From assembly GCA_977017575.1 (NCBI GenBank), contig CDRNVI010000056.1, forward strand, positions 372,001-436,000: a DNA stretch of 64,000 bases, in the 5' to 3' direction. A model generated the notes under the pieces. That model made no database searches, was not told where the DNA came from, and was given only the letters and a program-made list of their open reading frames with translations. Position numbers and translations under genes: made by a program. Origin of the DNA: Paramoeba atlantica. Lineage: Eukaryota > Discosea. This document shows positions 1 through 9,633 of the stretch, piece by piece; position 1 is the first letter of the stretch, and every line of letters starts with the position of its first letter.

Positions 1-12
1 CTTGATAACATA

Positions 13-362
13 AAGGGGGGGTTCGTCTATTATTAACAACCATCTATTATTAAAAATGATATTATTTCATCTATTATTAACATTCATCTATTATTAACAA
101 GAATTAATTTTCTTCATTTTTCGCAGCTTCCCTAAAGGAAAATTCGCTAAAACTAACTTTCATGGAGCTTTTTTTCGTAAAAGTTGGGTTATTCTTGGGG
201 ACAAGGGTAGTAAACAAGCCGAAAATAAGCCGAAAAGGTCTATTGTTAATAATAGATGAAAAATTCATCTATTATTGAAAAAGGGGGTATTATTTCATCT
301 ATTATTAACAAACCGTCTATTATTAACAAAAACGTTTGTTAATAATAGACGAACCCCCCCTT
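13..362. mobile_element. MITE with TA target duplication
   Basis: The ends are inverted repeats of about 26 bp: AAGGGGGGGTTCGTCTATTA inward from 13, and its complement ending at 362. TA flanks both sides (11-12 and 363-364), as expected of Tc1/mariner-type insertion. The interior holds many copies of TCTATTATTAAC in both orientations and no open frame, so it is non-autonomous. The 12-mer CTTGATAACATA lies just outside the left end (1-12) and again at 372-383, which may mark a further repeat. Confidence 0.8.
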
Positions 363-364
363 TA

Positions 365-1026
365 CCTATACCTTGATAACATACCGGGGGGTATGTTAAA
401 TGGGTATGTGGTTTATGTCCCAGGGCTACGCTCACAGTTGGGTATCTATAGAATTCAGATCTCCCAGTACTACGCTTTCATGGGGGTTAGAGTGAACGCG
501 TACATGTGTCTATAAATTCAAGAAAAGAGGAAAAGACATTTCAATATATATTTTTGACTGGCACATTCTTGCTAAAGCCTCTCGCACTTTCACCCCTTGA
601 GGATTGATCCTTGACGCAATGAAGCGCCGTTGCCTTTGATACGTCGGACCGTTCGTAAACTGGTCCAATCTTTTTCACTACTTTTGAGTCCGAATCGCTA
701 AGACAAACATTCAATTTCTCTTGCATCGTCAAACACACTTTAGAAGTCCTAGGTGTGCTGATAGAGAGAGAATGAAGTGCCTTGGTGGAGGACGGCTGAC
801 GACTGGGGGAACCAAATTATTTTTTTCGTTGAACGACATTTTCATGTCGTTCATCCCAAATTTTAATGACTTAAACAATTGAAAAACTAGAAGTCAGTAT
901 GGAAGGAAATACTTTTTTAATAGATTTTTAGTGTCTCTATCACACGTTCAACGTACGGCAACGATTCGTTTGAACGACCCCTATAAAATTTATCCACATA
1001 AGAATATCTTAATTCAGTAACGTGTA
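365..1026. other. intergenic, no gene seen
   Basis: AT-rich spacer. It holds a small inverted repeat around 381-398 (ACATACC/GGTATGT) and no frame with protein-like composition. The last 60 bases lead into the first LRR gene without a recognisable promoter element. Confidence 0.5.
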
Positions 1027-1761
1027 ATGGACTACCAGCCCTCCAAAGTGCGTCCCTCCAAAGTGCGAGGCGTAAATATGCCACAAGAAATGGACCTTGA
1101 ACGTCTAATTAGTGGTGTTTCCAAACCACACGAAAGTTGGAGTTCACGGACACCAGCATGTCAGTGGATAGGCATAGAATGCAATCTCGACGAACAAGTC
1201 ACGAAAATATTTTGGGCTCGTCGATCACTCCGTGGGCACTTGAATTTTTCGCACATCCCAATCTCAGTAGTGCGTTTCGATGTTGAAGAAAACATGTTAA
1301 CTGGTGGAATATTTTTGAGTGGCTTGTCTCCGTTAGTGAATCTTAAAGATTCCATTATTGGTAGGAATGAGTTTACTGGAAATCCGGACCTTACAGTTTT
1401 ACCACAAAATTTGTCGTCGACATGGATGGAGCAGAACAAACTTTCGGGTGAAGTATGTCTTACCCAACTACCTACTGAATTGAAGCATCTCGACATCAGT
1501 TGCAATGAATTAACTGGGAATATTGATCTGCGGTCTCTCCCGAGTACTCTACGTAGTTTATATATGAACCAAAATTTATTTGAAGGAATTGTGGACTTGT
1601 CACATCTTCCACAAAAGCTTGATGACTTCTTTATTGATGACAATGAACTGTTGGAAGGTACCATAATGTTAAGCAGCCTCCCTGCTAATTTAAAAGGTGA
1701 GGTTTTACGGATGACGAGAAATACTAAGCTTATTGTTGCTTCGGAATCACTCTTGGGGTAA
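1027..1761 (+). CDS. LRR family protein (member 1)
   Basis: 244 aa. The N-terminal cap runs from the duplicated PSKVR motif (residues 5-14) through MPQEMDLERL to the cysteine pair in ACQWIGIEC (about 43-51). This resembles the LRRNT_2 cap of plant-type LRR proteins. About six 23-residue repeats follow, each of the form LPxxLxxLxxxxNxLxGxxDLxx. No signal peptide or membrane segment is evident, so a cytosolic scaffold or recognition role is inferred only. The start matches the short leader of its paralogues at 15911 and 17206. The repeats are more degenerate than in other members (for example LSPLVNLKDSIIGRNEF). A long antisense frame (1161-1823) is a shadow. Confidence 0.85.
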   Translation: MDYQPSKVRPSKVRGVNMPQEMDLERLISGVSKPHESWSSRTPACQWIGIECNLDEQVTKIFWARRSLRGHLNFSHIPISVVRFDVEENMLTGGIFLSGLSPLVNLKDSIIGRNEFTGNPDLTVLPQNLSSTWMEQNKLSGEVCLTQLPTELKHLDISCNELTGNIDLRSLPSTLRSLYMNQNLFEGIVDLSHLPQKLDDFFIDDNELLEGTIMLSSLPANLKGEVLRMTRNTKLIVASESLLG

Positions 1762-1875
1762 TCTACTCTCTTGGGGCAATCTCTCTCGGGGTAGAGTGTG
1801 TTTTGTTTTCGCAAATATCTCACTTTTCTTACACCGGACTGGATTTATAAACATAAATCCAAAACGTATATAATT

Positions 1876-1975
1876 TAGTCGCTTCGTTAAACGCGGTGGT
1901 TGTTTTCAACATAGCAGTCACTCATGCTGCGAGCTTCGCGTTGAAAACTACCTGCGGGTTCAAAATAAGCGACTA
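1876..1975. repeat. ~100-bp dispersed hairpin repeat, copy 1
   Basis: Imperfect palindrome with outer arms TAGTCGCTTCGTT / ..GCGACTA and inner arms CGCGGTGGTTGTTTTCAAC / GTTGAAAACTACC. Related copies lie at 3685, 20214 and 22957. The loop contains a GTCACTCATGCTGCG-type segment that is inverted between copies. Confidence 0.75.
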
Positions 1976-2215
1976 AAAAAGAAAAATTGAATAGGAAACC
2001 TAAAGATATCGGAAGGATTCGAGCCAAACATAGCAGATTTGGGGTAAAAATGGGGGCATTTTCGCATTTTTTGGTTCTCAGAGCACTAAGTCCGACATTC
2101 GCGTGTGGGCAATCGCTCGTAGACATGAATTAAAACCTGCAGAACGTAATGGGTAAAGAATGCGACTCCAACCACACCATTATTCCGACAGAAAAGTGCC
2201 CCTTTGGAACCACGG
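1976..2215. repeat. dispersed module next to hairpin copy 1
   Basis: The sequence after the hairpin recurs as the reverse complement next to hairpin copy 3 (19975-20213) and alone at about 29525-29670. Shared blocks include GTCCGACATTCGCGT, AATGGGTAAAGAATGCGACT and CCCCTTTGGAACC-like segments. Hairpin plus module therefore form one ~340-bp dispersed element of unknown type. No coding frame is shared. Confidence 0.65.
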
Positions 2216-3390
2216 CTCCAGGGAGCGGTGTCTTAAAAAAATATTGTTCTTTTTTATCTTCTTATCTGCTCATCTGTTCTTCTTATCTGTGTATCTGTGC
2301 TTGCACTCGCCTACACTCACATTCAGTCGTGCGCACGTCAGGTTCGGTACACTTTGTGTCAACTGCTCCGTGGGTTGAAAAGGATACTTCTCTGGGAAGT
2401 ATTGCCATTTGGAATCTGAAATGGCTCTGATTGTAGTGGCTGTGGCCTGCTCTGTGTGAAATGGTGGTATTGACTCCCATCTTGTCCTACACTCTTCCGT
2501 ATCTGTGTACCATTTCCGAAATCGACAGTATGTTGGTAGACGTTTCAAGTGTGGTGCGCACTTGGTCGGTCGTGTCCCATACCCACTCTGGAACTTTGTC
2601 CTCCGGGCTTGGTAAGAGGGGTCACAAGAGTCCACATCCGACCTTCAGGATCTCTTGGGCGTGGAGACGGAGGAGGGATTGGAGTAAACGATCAAGAGTA
2701 GTTACACTGGTGGATAGATAAGAGGGTGGGTAAAGTATTGATGAAAAAGGACGAAAATTGAAAAAAGCACTGCTCCGTGCAATAATATTTTTTCGTCTAT
2801 TATCCGACAAAAATCTACCCTAAATTGACCCTATTTTTTTGAGAAACAAATGCTTTTATTTTCGTTTTTTACAATTGTTTTTCGTAATTTTGCGTACGTC
2901 TGGTACGTTCCTTTCGTATTTCCGCATTGATTTCGTCTATATGGGCTGTCTAGGGTGCGCACCATTAGCCGGAATAATATTGGTGACTTCAATTCTACTG
3001 AAAACTACTGAAAATGTTGTTCTATGGATGAAAAATCATTCTTCGGGGCGTACACTCCTTGTTTTCGCTGTGGAGAGCGACTTCGGAAACTTTTTTAAAA
3101 GAATTTGAGGACGCACCCAAGTGTGGTTTAGAAGTGCCAGAATTCGGTCTCTTTTTTATCACCAAAAGCCGAATCGTTGATGAAACCCGTGGCTGGCTTC
3201 TTATTGCGAGCCACAGATCGCCGTTACCGTGTATACTGGCACCGGGGGAACTCAAGGTACGTGTCCAGACGACCTTAGAGGGAACAGATGCAAGCATATT
3301 TATTTTGTTTTGATGAAGGAACTTCATGATGAAAAACATCTGGCTGTTTTGAAATCTGAATTCACTACACGGGAACTTTCGGCCAAAGTA
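2216..3390. other. no recognisable gene
   Basis: Several short frames on both strands overlap here, but none resembles a known family or shows consistent composition. A pyrimidine-rich TTCTTATCTG repeat lies at 2260-2300. I see nothing else that I can name. Confidence 0.4.
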
Positions 3391-3504
3391 AAGGAATATT
3401 GCATAAGTCAAGGAATATTGCATAAGTCAAGGAATATTGCATAAGTCAAGGAATATTGCATAAGTCAAGGAACATTGCGTAAGTCAGGGAATATTGCATA
3501 AGTC
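3391..3504. repeat. 19-bp tandem repeat, about six copies
   Basis: The unit AAGGAATATTGCATAAGTC is repeated head to tail about six times. The fifth copy carries changes (AACATTGCGTAAGTCAG). Simple minisatellite. Confidence 0.85.
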
Positions 3505-3684
3505 AAGAAGCACTTCTGTCCTCCCGGTGAGGCCCCGGAGTTGCAAGAGGCCTCCATACCCCACAACTACCACCTTCCCCCCATATTTAGCGGGGGTCGC
3601 TCGAGCGACCCTTTTGCCGAAAAAATCGCGCTTTTTCACCCAAAAAAGGAGATTGTTCACAATGTTTTGGCAATTTTTCTTTTT

Positions 3685-3783
3685 TAGGCTCTTCGTTAAA
3701 CGCGGAGGTAGTTTTCAACGCGAAGCGCACAGCGTGAGTGACTTCTAAGTTGAAAACAACCACCGCGTTTAACGAAGAGCCTA
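3685..3783. repeat. ~100-bp dispersed hairpin repeat, copy 2
   Basis: Near-perfect palindrome: TAGGCTCTTCGTTAAACGCG at the left and its complement at the right, enclosing GTTTTCAAC / GTTGAAAAC. This is the best-preserved copy of the family. Confidence 0.8.
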
Positions 3784-4274
3784 AAATTAATGACAGGGGG
3801 AGTAACTAATTCTGCACATAAAGAGGTTTGTCCATAAAAAAAGCGCCGCGAATTGTTTTACTCTTTTTTTGGTTTTTCCAGTATTTAGTTATTGTTCCTA
3901 GAGCCACGTATTGTGCCTAGAGCCAGTTATTGTGCAGGGGGGGGGGGGGGGCACAATAACCCGGAACACGGTTTACATGACATTTGTGAACGTTTGTAAC
4001 TGCCTATTGTTCTGGAAATGTGTTGAAATGTGTTTTAGAAGTGTTGAAGCTATAAATTTTATTCAAAAATTAATAAAAAAAGTAAGTGAAAAAAAATTAC
4101 CAGTTTTTGAACTTTAGGGTTCATTTTTTCCGGAATACTTTCCTTTTTTGTCCCTTCGTTACAAACCGTGGTTCTTTTCAACCTTCAAAAGGCACTACAT
4201 CTTACCCGCTTTTTTTCTTTTCCCTTCCTTTTCCCTCTTTCCTGTATATTCCCCCTATGTCTCCCCTCTTTATC
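3784..4274. other. intergenic with poly(G) repeat module
   Basis: Positions 3890-3975 hold a module made of a tandem 'TATTGTGCCTAGAGCCA' segment, a run of 15 or so G, and GCACAATAACCCGGA. A diverged copy lies at 23505-23580. The last 130 bases before the LRR start at 4275 are strongly pyrimidine-rich. Confidence 0.5.
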
Positions 4275-4901
4275 ATGGCCTCGGACCCCTCCCCCCCACC
4301 GGGACATGGCTCCACACCCTCCAAGCTCGCCTCCACCACACTCCCCCCGGAGTTTCACCTCTCCCGTTTCCTCCACCCCCTCACCAACCCGCACAGCTCA
4401 TGGGAGACCTCCCACGCGGCCTGTGAATGGGAGGGGGTGAAGTGTAACGACCAGAAGCAACTCGTCGCGTTGCTCTGGCAGGGGAGGGGGTTGAAAGGGG
4501 GGGTGGCCTGGGAGCACCTGCGGGTACTCCCGGCTACCCTAGTGGAGATCCACCTCGGGGAGGGTCACTTGTTTGACCGGAATGAGCTGCACGGGACGGT
4601 GGACTGGGGCGCGCTTCCGCGGGCCCTGGAGAAGCTGTCGTTGTCGTACAACCAGTTTGAGGGGGGTGTGGTGTTTTCGGAGCTCCCGCGGACGCTGCGG
4701 GAGTTGGATGTGGAGGCGAATCGGTTTTCGGGGGAAGTGGATTTTGAGGCGATCCCGGAGGATATGTTTGCGTGTGTGTTGTCGCATAATTGGAAGCTGC
4801 GGGGGACGTTGGATTATTCGAAGTTACGAAAACGGGTTATTTTTATGGTATCGAGTACGGAGATTGAGGTAAAGGAAAGGATGATGCAGTTTAGGTTTTA
4901 A
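4275..4901 (+). CDS. LRR family protein, GC-rich member
   Basis: 208 aa from the ATG at 4275. An upstream in-frame ATG at 4257 is possible, and the frame stays open to 4086. The cap keeps LPPEFHLSRFL, TNPHSSW and ACEWEGVKC. About four repeats follow. The first is long (about 29 residues, ending HGTVDWGALP), which matches the layout of the broken gene at 10536. The codons are far richer in G and C than those of the paralogues (long CCCCC and GGGG stretches), although the protein is clearly the same family. This could reflect GC-biased conversion or a different origin. The start was chosen because it gives a short leader like the other members. Confidence 0.8.
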   Translation: MASDPSPPPGHGSTPSKLASTTLPPEFHLSRFLHPLTNPHSSWETSHAACEWEGVKCNDQKQLVALLWQGRGLKGGVAWEHLRVLPATLVEIHLGEGHLFDRNELHGTVDWGALPRALEKLSLSYNQFEGGVVFSELPRTLRELDVEANRFSGEVDFEAIPEDMFACVLSHNWKLRGTLDYSKLRKRVIFMVSSTEIEVKERMMQFRF

Positions 4902-5347
4902 TGGGAATGCGGTGTGAAGAGTTTCAAAAAAAATTGAAGAAGAGTTTCTTTGCTGTTTCCTACGCTGTGTTATGGGAAGATGATTTACATAAAAAGCTGC
5001 TAAAATAGTGGTCGCGTATCTCCTTTTAATAGAAAGAGTAATTTTGGTATCTCATTTGGTTACGCTAATTTTGGTTGGAGCAATTTTGTTGGAGCTCATT
5101 GGAGCAATGAGCAATTGGAGCGAATGTTCATCGTAAAAAAGATTTGTCACATGCTTTTTTCTTACCCACTTTTCTCCTTTCTATTTTTCGCTGAAAAATA
5201 TCCTAAACTTATTATTGTATTGCTTTTTTCTATTATTTACATGTATAGACGCTTATAAAAGAGTCCGGTGAAGAGCATTCCTTTCAATACGCTGTATGCA
5301 CTTTTTACTTTCTGCTTTCATTACTTTTCTTCATTTTTCTTGTTTTC
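4902..5347. other. intergenic; leader of ISD11
   Basis: No gene seen. A GGAGCAAT-type motif recurs at 5075-5120. The stretch 5288-5347 is pyrimidine-rich (TTTTACTTTCTGCTTTC..) and directly precedes the ISD11 start codon. Confidence 0.4.
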
Positions 5348-5629
5348 ATGACAACTGCAAAAGTATTAAAATTGTATCGCTCGTCTTTGAAAGCGGCACG
5401 CGATTTCGTAGATTACAATTTTCGTGAATATGCGCTGCGTTCCGTGCGAAACCGATACCGTAGTAACCGTTCTGTCACGAATCCGCAACAGATTGAAGAC
5501 CTGATCCGTGAAGGAGAGAAAAACTTGCAAATTCTTCGCCGACAAGTTCTTATAGGAAAGCTATACGCGTCTAACTCTGTATTTCTGTCTCGCAACTCTG
5601 AAAAATCGGATTCTGAAAAAGTGACTTAG
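5348..5629 (+). CDS. ISD11: ISD11/LYRM4-like LYR-motif protein
   Basis: 93 aa, typical of ISD11 (about 90-95). The LYR tripeptide is at residues 9-11, followed by the F..YNFREYALRSVRNRYR segment, the helix IEDLIREGEKNLQILRRQ and the C-terminal IGKLY. These are family hallmarks: ISD11 has YN.R.YA.RR and RRQ..I..LY. In known systems ISD11 binds and stabilises the cysteine desulphurase Nfs1 in the mitochondrial matrix and is needed for Fe-S cluster assembly together with acyl-carrier protein. No intron is present. The gene implies a mitochondrion with Fe-S assembly. Its neighbours are not functionally related. Confidence 0.95.
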   Translation: MTTAKVLKLYRSSLKAARDFVDYNFREYALRSVRNRYRSNRSVTNPQQIEDLIREGEKNLQILRRQVLIGKLYASNSVFLSRNSEKSDSEKVT

Positions 5630-5833
5630 CCCTCATATTTGCTCCCTTTAGACAACTGTATATGGACGGAGTAGTTAGTATCTTTTGTGTACGTTCATTC
5701 TGGATGTGAAAATACATTGAATGTGTTTTTGAATTTTATGTCGTTGTAAAAACGGAAGTATTCTTTCAACTCTATCTAAAGCATACACACAAGTACCAGA
5801 TCTTTCTTCATACATTTATACACCCATATTTTC

Positions 5834-6445
5834 ATGAAATCAGAAAAGAAATGTTCTCCATCCAATTCTTTACCAAAAAAGCGATCCGTCTCTTTCGCTA
5901 CTACCATACCTCAGCGCAATGAGTACGTAACCCTTAACCCCTCCAACGTATTTGGCACTTCTCTGTTTGATTACAACATTGCTCGCAAGAAGGAAGAGGA
6001 CGAAATTGTGAAACGAAGAATTTTACGTGGATCCCACAGTTTTCACACATCCTTACCCCTCGAAACTCTAAAATCGGATCCAATCCAAAACGACGGGAGC
6101 AATAAAATAATAAAAAAAAGCAGCAAGCGTAAAAAGGGTGGGAATCCCTTTATCGATGTAAAAGATTCGAAGGCTACGAAAACCAATGCTAAGAGAACTA
6201 AAATCCAAGACATATCGAATTGTGAAGACAAATTGATATTCCCTGCCATGCTAGAAGAAGACTCCACTCACATTCCGATCACTTCTCAGCAAGTGTTTCA
6301 CCCTTTTCAGATTCCTACCGCTTTAGACACAAACTGGCTTACGGTTCTGGAGCTAAAGCGGGAACTCTCGACAAGAGCGCTTCCTGTTTTCGGGAACAAA
6401 GCTTCTCTAAGGAAAAGATTAGAAAAAGCACTTAAGGAGTCGTGA
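5834..6445 (+). CDS. SAP-domain protein
   Basis: 203 aa. The C-terminal 36 residues (WLTVLELKRELSTRALPVFG, then NKASLRKRLEKAL) fit the SAP motif, a helix-extended loop-helix that binds DNA or RNA in chromatin and RNA-processing proteins. The middle is basic (KKSSKRKKGG, KRTKI) and could serve as a nuclear localisation signal. Near the N-terminus KRSVSFA fits the RVxF consensus for docking protein phosphatase 1; this is a short motif and only suggestive. No other domain is seen. The start is the first ATG after a pyrimidine-rich leader and follows ISD11 by about 200 bases on the same strand. Confidence 0.8.
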   Translation: MKSEKKCSPSNSLPKKRSVSFATTIPQRNEYVTLNPSNVFGTSLFDYNIARKKEEDEIVKRRILRGSHSFHTSLPLETLKSDPIQNDGSNKIIKKSSKRKKGGNPFIDVKDSKATKTNAKRTKIQDISNCEDKLIFPAMLEEDSTHIPITSQQVFHPFQIPTALDTNWLTVLELKRELSTRALPVFGNKASLRKRLEKALKES

Positions 6446-6543
6446 ATGGCAAAAAGGGGTCATTAGTCCACTCGGTCGGTCTTCAATTTGATATTTCGCT
6501 CAAATTGATAAAAATATCTTTATGAAAACGCATCTTTAAAATA

Positions 6544-7025
6544 CCGTGGAAACATTAATTAAGAGACACATTAAATAAGGGAACACTAATTAAGGGAATA
6601 ATTATTTTTTGTCGATTTTTGTCATTTTCAGACAATTAATAATTAATAATTATTTTTTCCACCCATGGCCCAGGCACCCCCAAACCCTGCTGAGCGCGCA
6701 TAGCAATATTTCAGAGTTTAGGTTAAAAAAACAAAATATGCAACCGAAACGTTCTAATACGTGAAGTATCCACTTATTAACACACTTTCTCGAATTTTCA
6801 CTTGTTATCACACAATTCGCTTATTATCACACCGAGGTGTGATCAAAAAGGTGTGATAATGGGTGGTCCCCCCTCTACTTATCTCGTGATCTTTGGCTAT
6901 TTTCAACTTGATTCCCGCAAAACAATTAAGGGAACATAAAATAAGGGAACACTAATTAAGGGAATAATTCTTTTTGAAAACCATTTTCCCTTAATTAGTG
7001 TAATTCTTAATTAATGTTTCCACGG
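6544..7025. mobile_element. MITE with TA target duplication
   Basis: Inverted ends CCGTGGAAACATTAATTAAG (from 6544) and its complement (ending at 7025) are flanked by TA at 6542-6543 and 7026-7027. Subterminal AATAAGGGAACACTAATTAA repeats occur at both sides. The middle (about 6770-6880) has a second inverted motif (TATTAACACAC..., GGTGTGATAAT) that may be a smaller nested insertion. There is no coding frame. Confidence 0.85.
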
Positions 7026-7208
7026 TATGTATTTTTAAAATAATCTTTCATCTTATTTTCTCTCACTCTCTTGATTTAATAAAAACCAGTGATTAGTTTT
7101 GTACAAACACATACACCAAAATCTCATTATCTCTTTTTTCTTTATTTCAAAGGTCCTTTTCTTTAATCCTTCTCCTCACACAACAAACACAACCGCACCG
7201 TCCGTTTC

Positions 7209-8312
7209 ATGGCACATTTTTCAAACCTCCCTATTCCCGAAAAATCGTTTCCTGCGCAAGAGGCAAAACCTTTGCCTCCTTGTTTCACCTTTTCTTTTTG
7301 TTCTTCAACAACAACAACAGCAACGACTAAAAAACAATCTTTTAAAACGCAACCTACAAAACATATTCAGTGGTCACACAAACTGATTGGGAGCTCGACT
7401 GAAAAATTGCTGCCATCGCCGATTCACAAATCGCGCCTCTGGTGGGCACAAAAACAAAAAATTTGCTCTCGTCCTCAATCTGCAATTATTCCTTTAGCGG
7501 GTACAAAAGGCATCGTTCTTCGCTGTCCTGTTGGGGGAAGTGTCACGCTTTCCTTTGCCGCGCTCTCCCGTGATTTTTGTGACGAATGGATAAACGAAAG
7601 TCAACCGAATGTGAGGGGAGCGAAATCTCGGCGAACGCAAGTCGTAGAACTCGAACGAAGTCCCGTTTTAGCAAAAACACAAAAAGCCAAAGGCTTCCCG
7701 GTTTCGCCAATTTTTTCACCGGAAAAGACAAGTCCCCAACAGGATACACACAGAAAAACAAAATATAGGACTGGACGCAAAGTGCGACTTATGATTTCAC
7801 CTCTTTCTTCATTTCCGTCCAACGCACCACTTGAAGCGTACAACACAGCATCCTTTTCAAAACACGGCCATCGAGAAGAAACACAATCGAATTTTTCGTC
7901 TTCTTCGGACAGCTTTTCACCGGATGGGCGGGATTCTTTTTTTCGCCCACCTTCTTCTTTTTTTTCTTTTTCTTCTTCTTCATGTTCTTCAGTACCTCGT
8001 TCTTTTACTCTCGCTACCTTAACGGCACAACGCCCAAGCCAAGGTTTGTCTTTTTGCCTACCCCCAGGGTCGTATTCGGTGTATGGCATAAAATACAACG
8101 AGAGCAATCCGAGTCCAAACTCTGATTCTTCTTCTCAAGCTTTCGGTTCTCTAGAACGTTTCAAAAATAAAGAAAACTCGAAAATGGATTTTCGGGATTT
8201 CATAAAAACTAAAAGGAGAAGAAAACAACAAAAGGAAGAAAGCAGAGATTTCTCTTTTTCTGGTGTTTATCTTCAATGGAAACAGAAAGGTATTCGGGTG
8301 TATAATGCGTGA
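7209..8312 (+). CDS. hypothetical Ser-rich protein
   Basis: 367 aa, not recognised. The frame is open for 1.1 kb. The only segment that looks folded is about residues 78-125 (RLWWAQKQ..., GIVLRCPVGGSVTLSFAAL). The rest is low complexity: poly-Ser around 225-260 encoded by TTCTTC runs, and a basic C-terminus (KTKRRRKQQKEE). Another Ser-rich open frame occurs in the PIP kinase gene nearby, so long disordered tails may be normal for this genome. An antisense frame (7601-8107) is rich in E/K and is the mirror of the TTC runs. I rate this as probably coding. Confidence 0.55.
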   Translation: MAHFSNLPIPEKSFPAQEAKPLPPCFTFSFCSSTTTTATTKKQSFKTQPTKHIQWSHKLIGSSTEKLLPSPIHKSRLWWAQKQKICSRPQSAIIPLAGTKGIVLRCPVGGSVTLSFAALSRDFCDEWINESQPNVRGAKSRRTQVVELERSPVLAKTQKAKGFPVSPIFSPEKTSPQQDTHRKTKYRTGRKVRLMISPLSSFPSNAPLEAYNTASFSKHGHREETQSNFSSSSDSFSPDGRDSFFRPPSSFFSFSSSSCSSVPRSFTLATLTAQRPSQGLSFCLPPGSYSVYGIKYNESNPSPNSDSSSQAFGSLERFKNKENSKMDFRDFIKTKRRRKQQKEESRDFSFSGVYLQWKQKGIRVYNA

Positions 8313-8754
8313 GCGTTGAGTGTTTACTCTTTATAAACGCTTTATATTGGGATACACACAAGTAAACTAATGAATGATATGAACTTACTTTTCGCATGCA
8401 TCTATCTACGGAGTCAGAGTATACAGCATATTATATTTGTGAGTGGCATTTGATTGCACGTTACTCCGATGACAGTCCTGTAGATATGCAACGTCCTGTA
8501 GCATGACAATAGTATGGCTCATTGGCTGGTAGATTTGGTGTTAGATTCTTCTATAGAGGATGTGCGGTGATCCTTTTATGCATTTATGTATGTGCTTATG
8601 TGCTTCTTATTTATTCCCTATAGTAAATTTCTTGCGCTTTATTTTGTTGCCATTGCTCGCGCTTAAACTTATGGTTCGAATCACTATAATCACTGTCTGA
8701 ATTACTTCACAATTTTTTACGAGCACTGTAAGTAGTTCTTAGACGTGGTTATGC
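8313..8754. other. intergenic, nothing recognised
   Basis: AT-rich spacer between two + strand genes, without repeats or hairpins that I can support. Confidence 0.4.
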
Positions 8755-9633
8755 ATGTATGTTATTCTAAAACTATCTACGATGTTTGCACCTCAAATGC
8801 AGTTAGCAGATACGCAGCAGTCGCAGAATACACGACAGAGACATGATGGAACTTCTTTGTTGTCTGTAGCACGGGGAAACCTATCAGAAGCCACAACACC
8901 CGTTGTTTGTCTCGGTAAGGTTCGAGGATCGAGTTTACCACAGGAATATGAACTTGCACGATTGATTGCAGATGTTAGAAATTCACATTCCTCCTGGAAT
9001 GTTTCAATAGCTGCGTGCAAATGGCAAGGTGTGACGTGTGATGAAGAATTACGCGTCACACAAATTTACTGGACAAAGAGACTTTGGAATGAATATTTGA
9101 CTTACGTAGAAGTAAATTTAAAGCCTCTTGCAGGACCCCTTCACTGGCATTATTTGCCCCGTACACTGCTTCGTTTTTCTGTTGCGTCTAATAAGCTCAT
9201 AGGAACAGTTCCGCTTGATTCGTTGCCTCCGGACCTTTTGTTCTTTTACGCATCCGACAATACGTTTACTGGTGAATTAAACTTGACAAGCTTGCCGTTA
9301 ACGTTGAAGGGACTGAGTCTTAAAGCTAACATGTTTGAAGGATGTGTGGACTTTACTCAGCTACCACCGAATCTAACATTCTTGACCGTTTCTGGCAACG
9401 AACTTTCCGGAATCGTTGACTTATCTTCTTTGCCGGACACGATGTTCGAACTTGATTTGTCCAACAATCAATTCGAGGGTCCAATAGTATTAGGAGAAAT
9501 CCCTTCAAGATTAGAGATGCTAAAACTTGAGAATAATGCAAAACTTTGCGGTGAGATTGATGTGGGCTCTTTTGATGAGAAAGACATAGTCATAGAATAC
9601 AGCCAGACCAATATCAGATCTAAAATGATTTGA
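8755..9633 (+). CDS. LRR family protein (member 3)
   Basis: 292 aa. A second in-frame ATG at 8782 (MFAPQM) is an equally plausible start. The cap contains LGKVRGSSLPQEYELARLI, then SHSSW and ACKWQGVTC, followed by an insertion (KRLWNEYLTYVEVNLKP) not seen in its paralogues. Six 23-residue repeats follow, ending with ENNAKLCGEIDV, the family's C-terminal signature. No membrane segment. The longer N-terminal leader (about 45 residues, Gln/Thr/Ser-rich) distinguishes it from the short-leader members. Confidence 0.9.
   Translation: MYVILKLSTMFAPQMQLADTQQSQNTRQRHDGTSLLSVARGNLSEATTPVVCLGKVRGSSLPQEYELARLIADVRNSHSSWNVSIAACKWQGVTCDEELRVTQIYWTKRLWNEYLTYVEVNLKPLAGPLHWHYLPRTLLRFSVASNKLIGTVPLDSLPPDLLFFYASDNTFTGELNLTSLPLTLKGLSLKANMFEGCVDFTQLPPNLTFLTVSGNELSGIVDLSSLPDTMFELDLSNNQFEGPIVLGEIPSRLEMLKLENNAKLCGEIDVGSFDEKDIVIEYSQTNIRSKMI

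Noticed and set aside
1161-1823. 220-codon frame antisense to LRR member 1
   Set aside because: It mirrors the LRR repeat pattern on the other strand, with no family resemblance of its own. The same kind of shadow appears opposite the other LRR genes.
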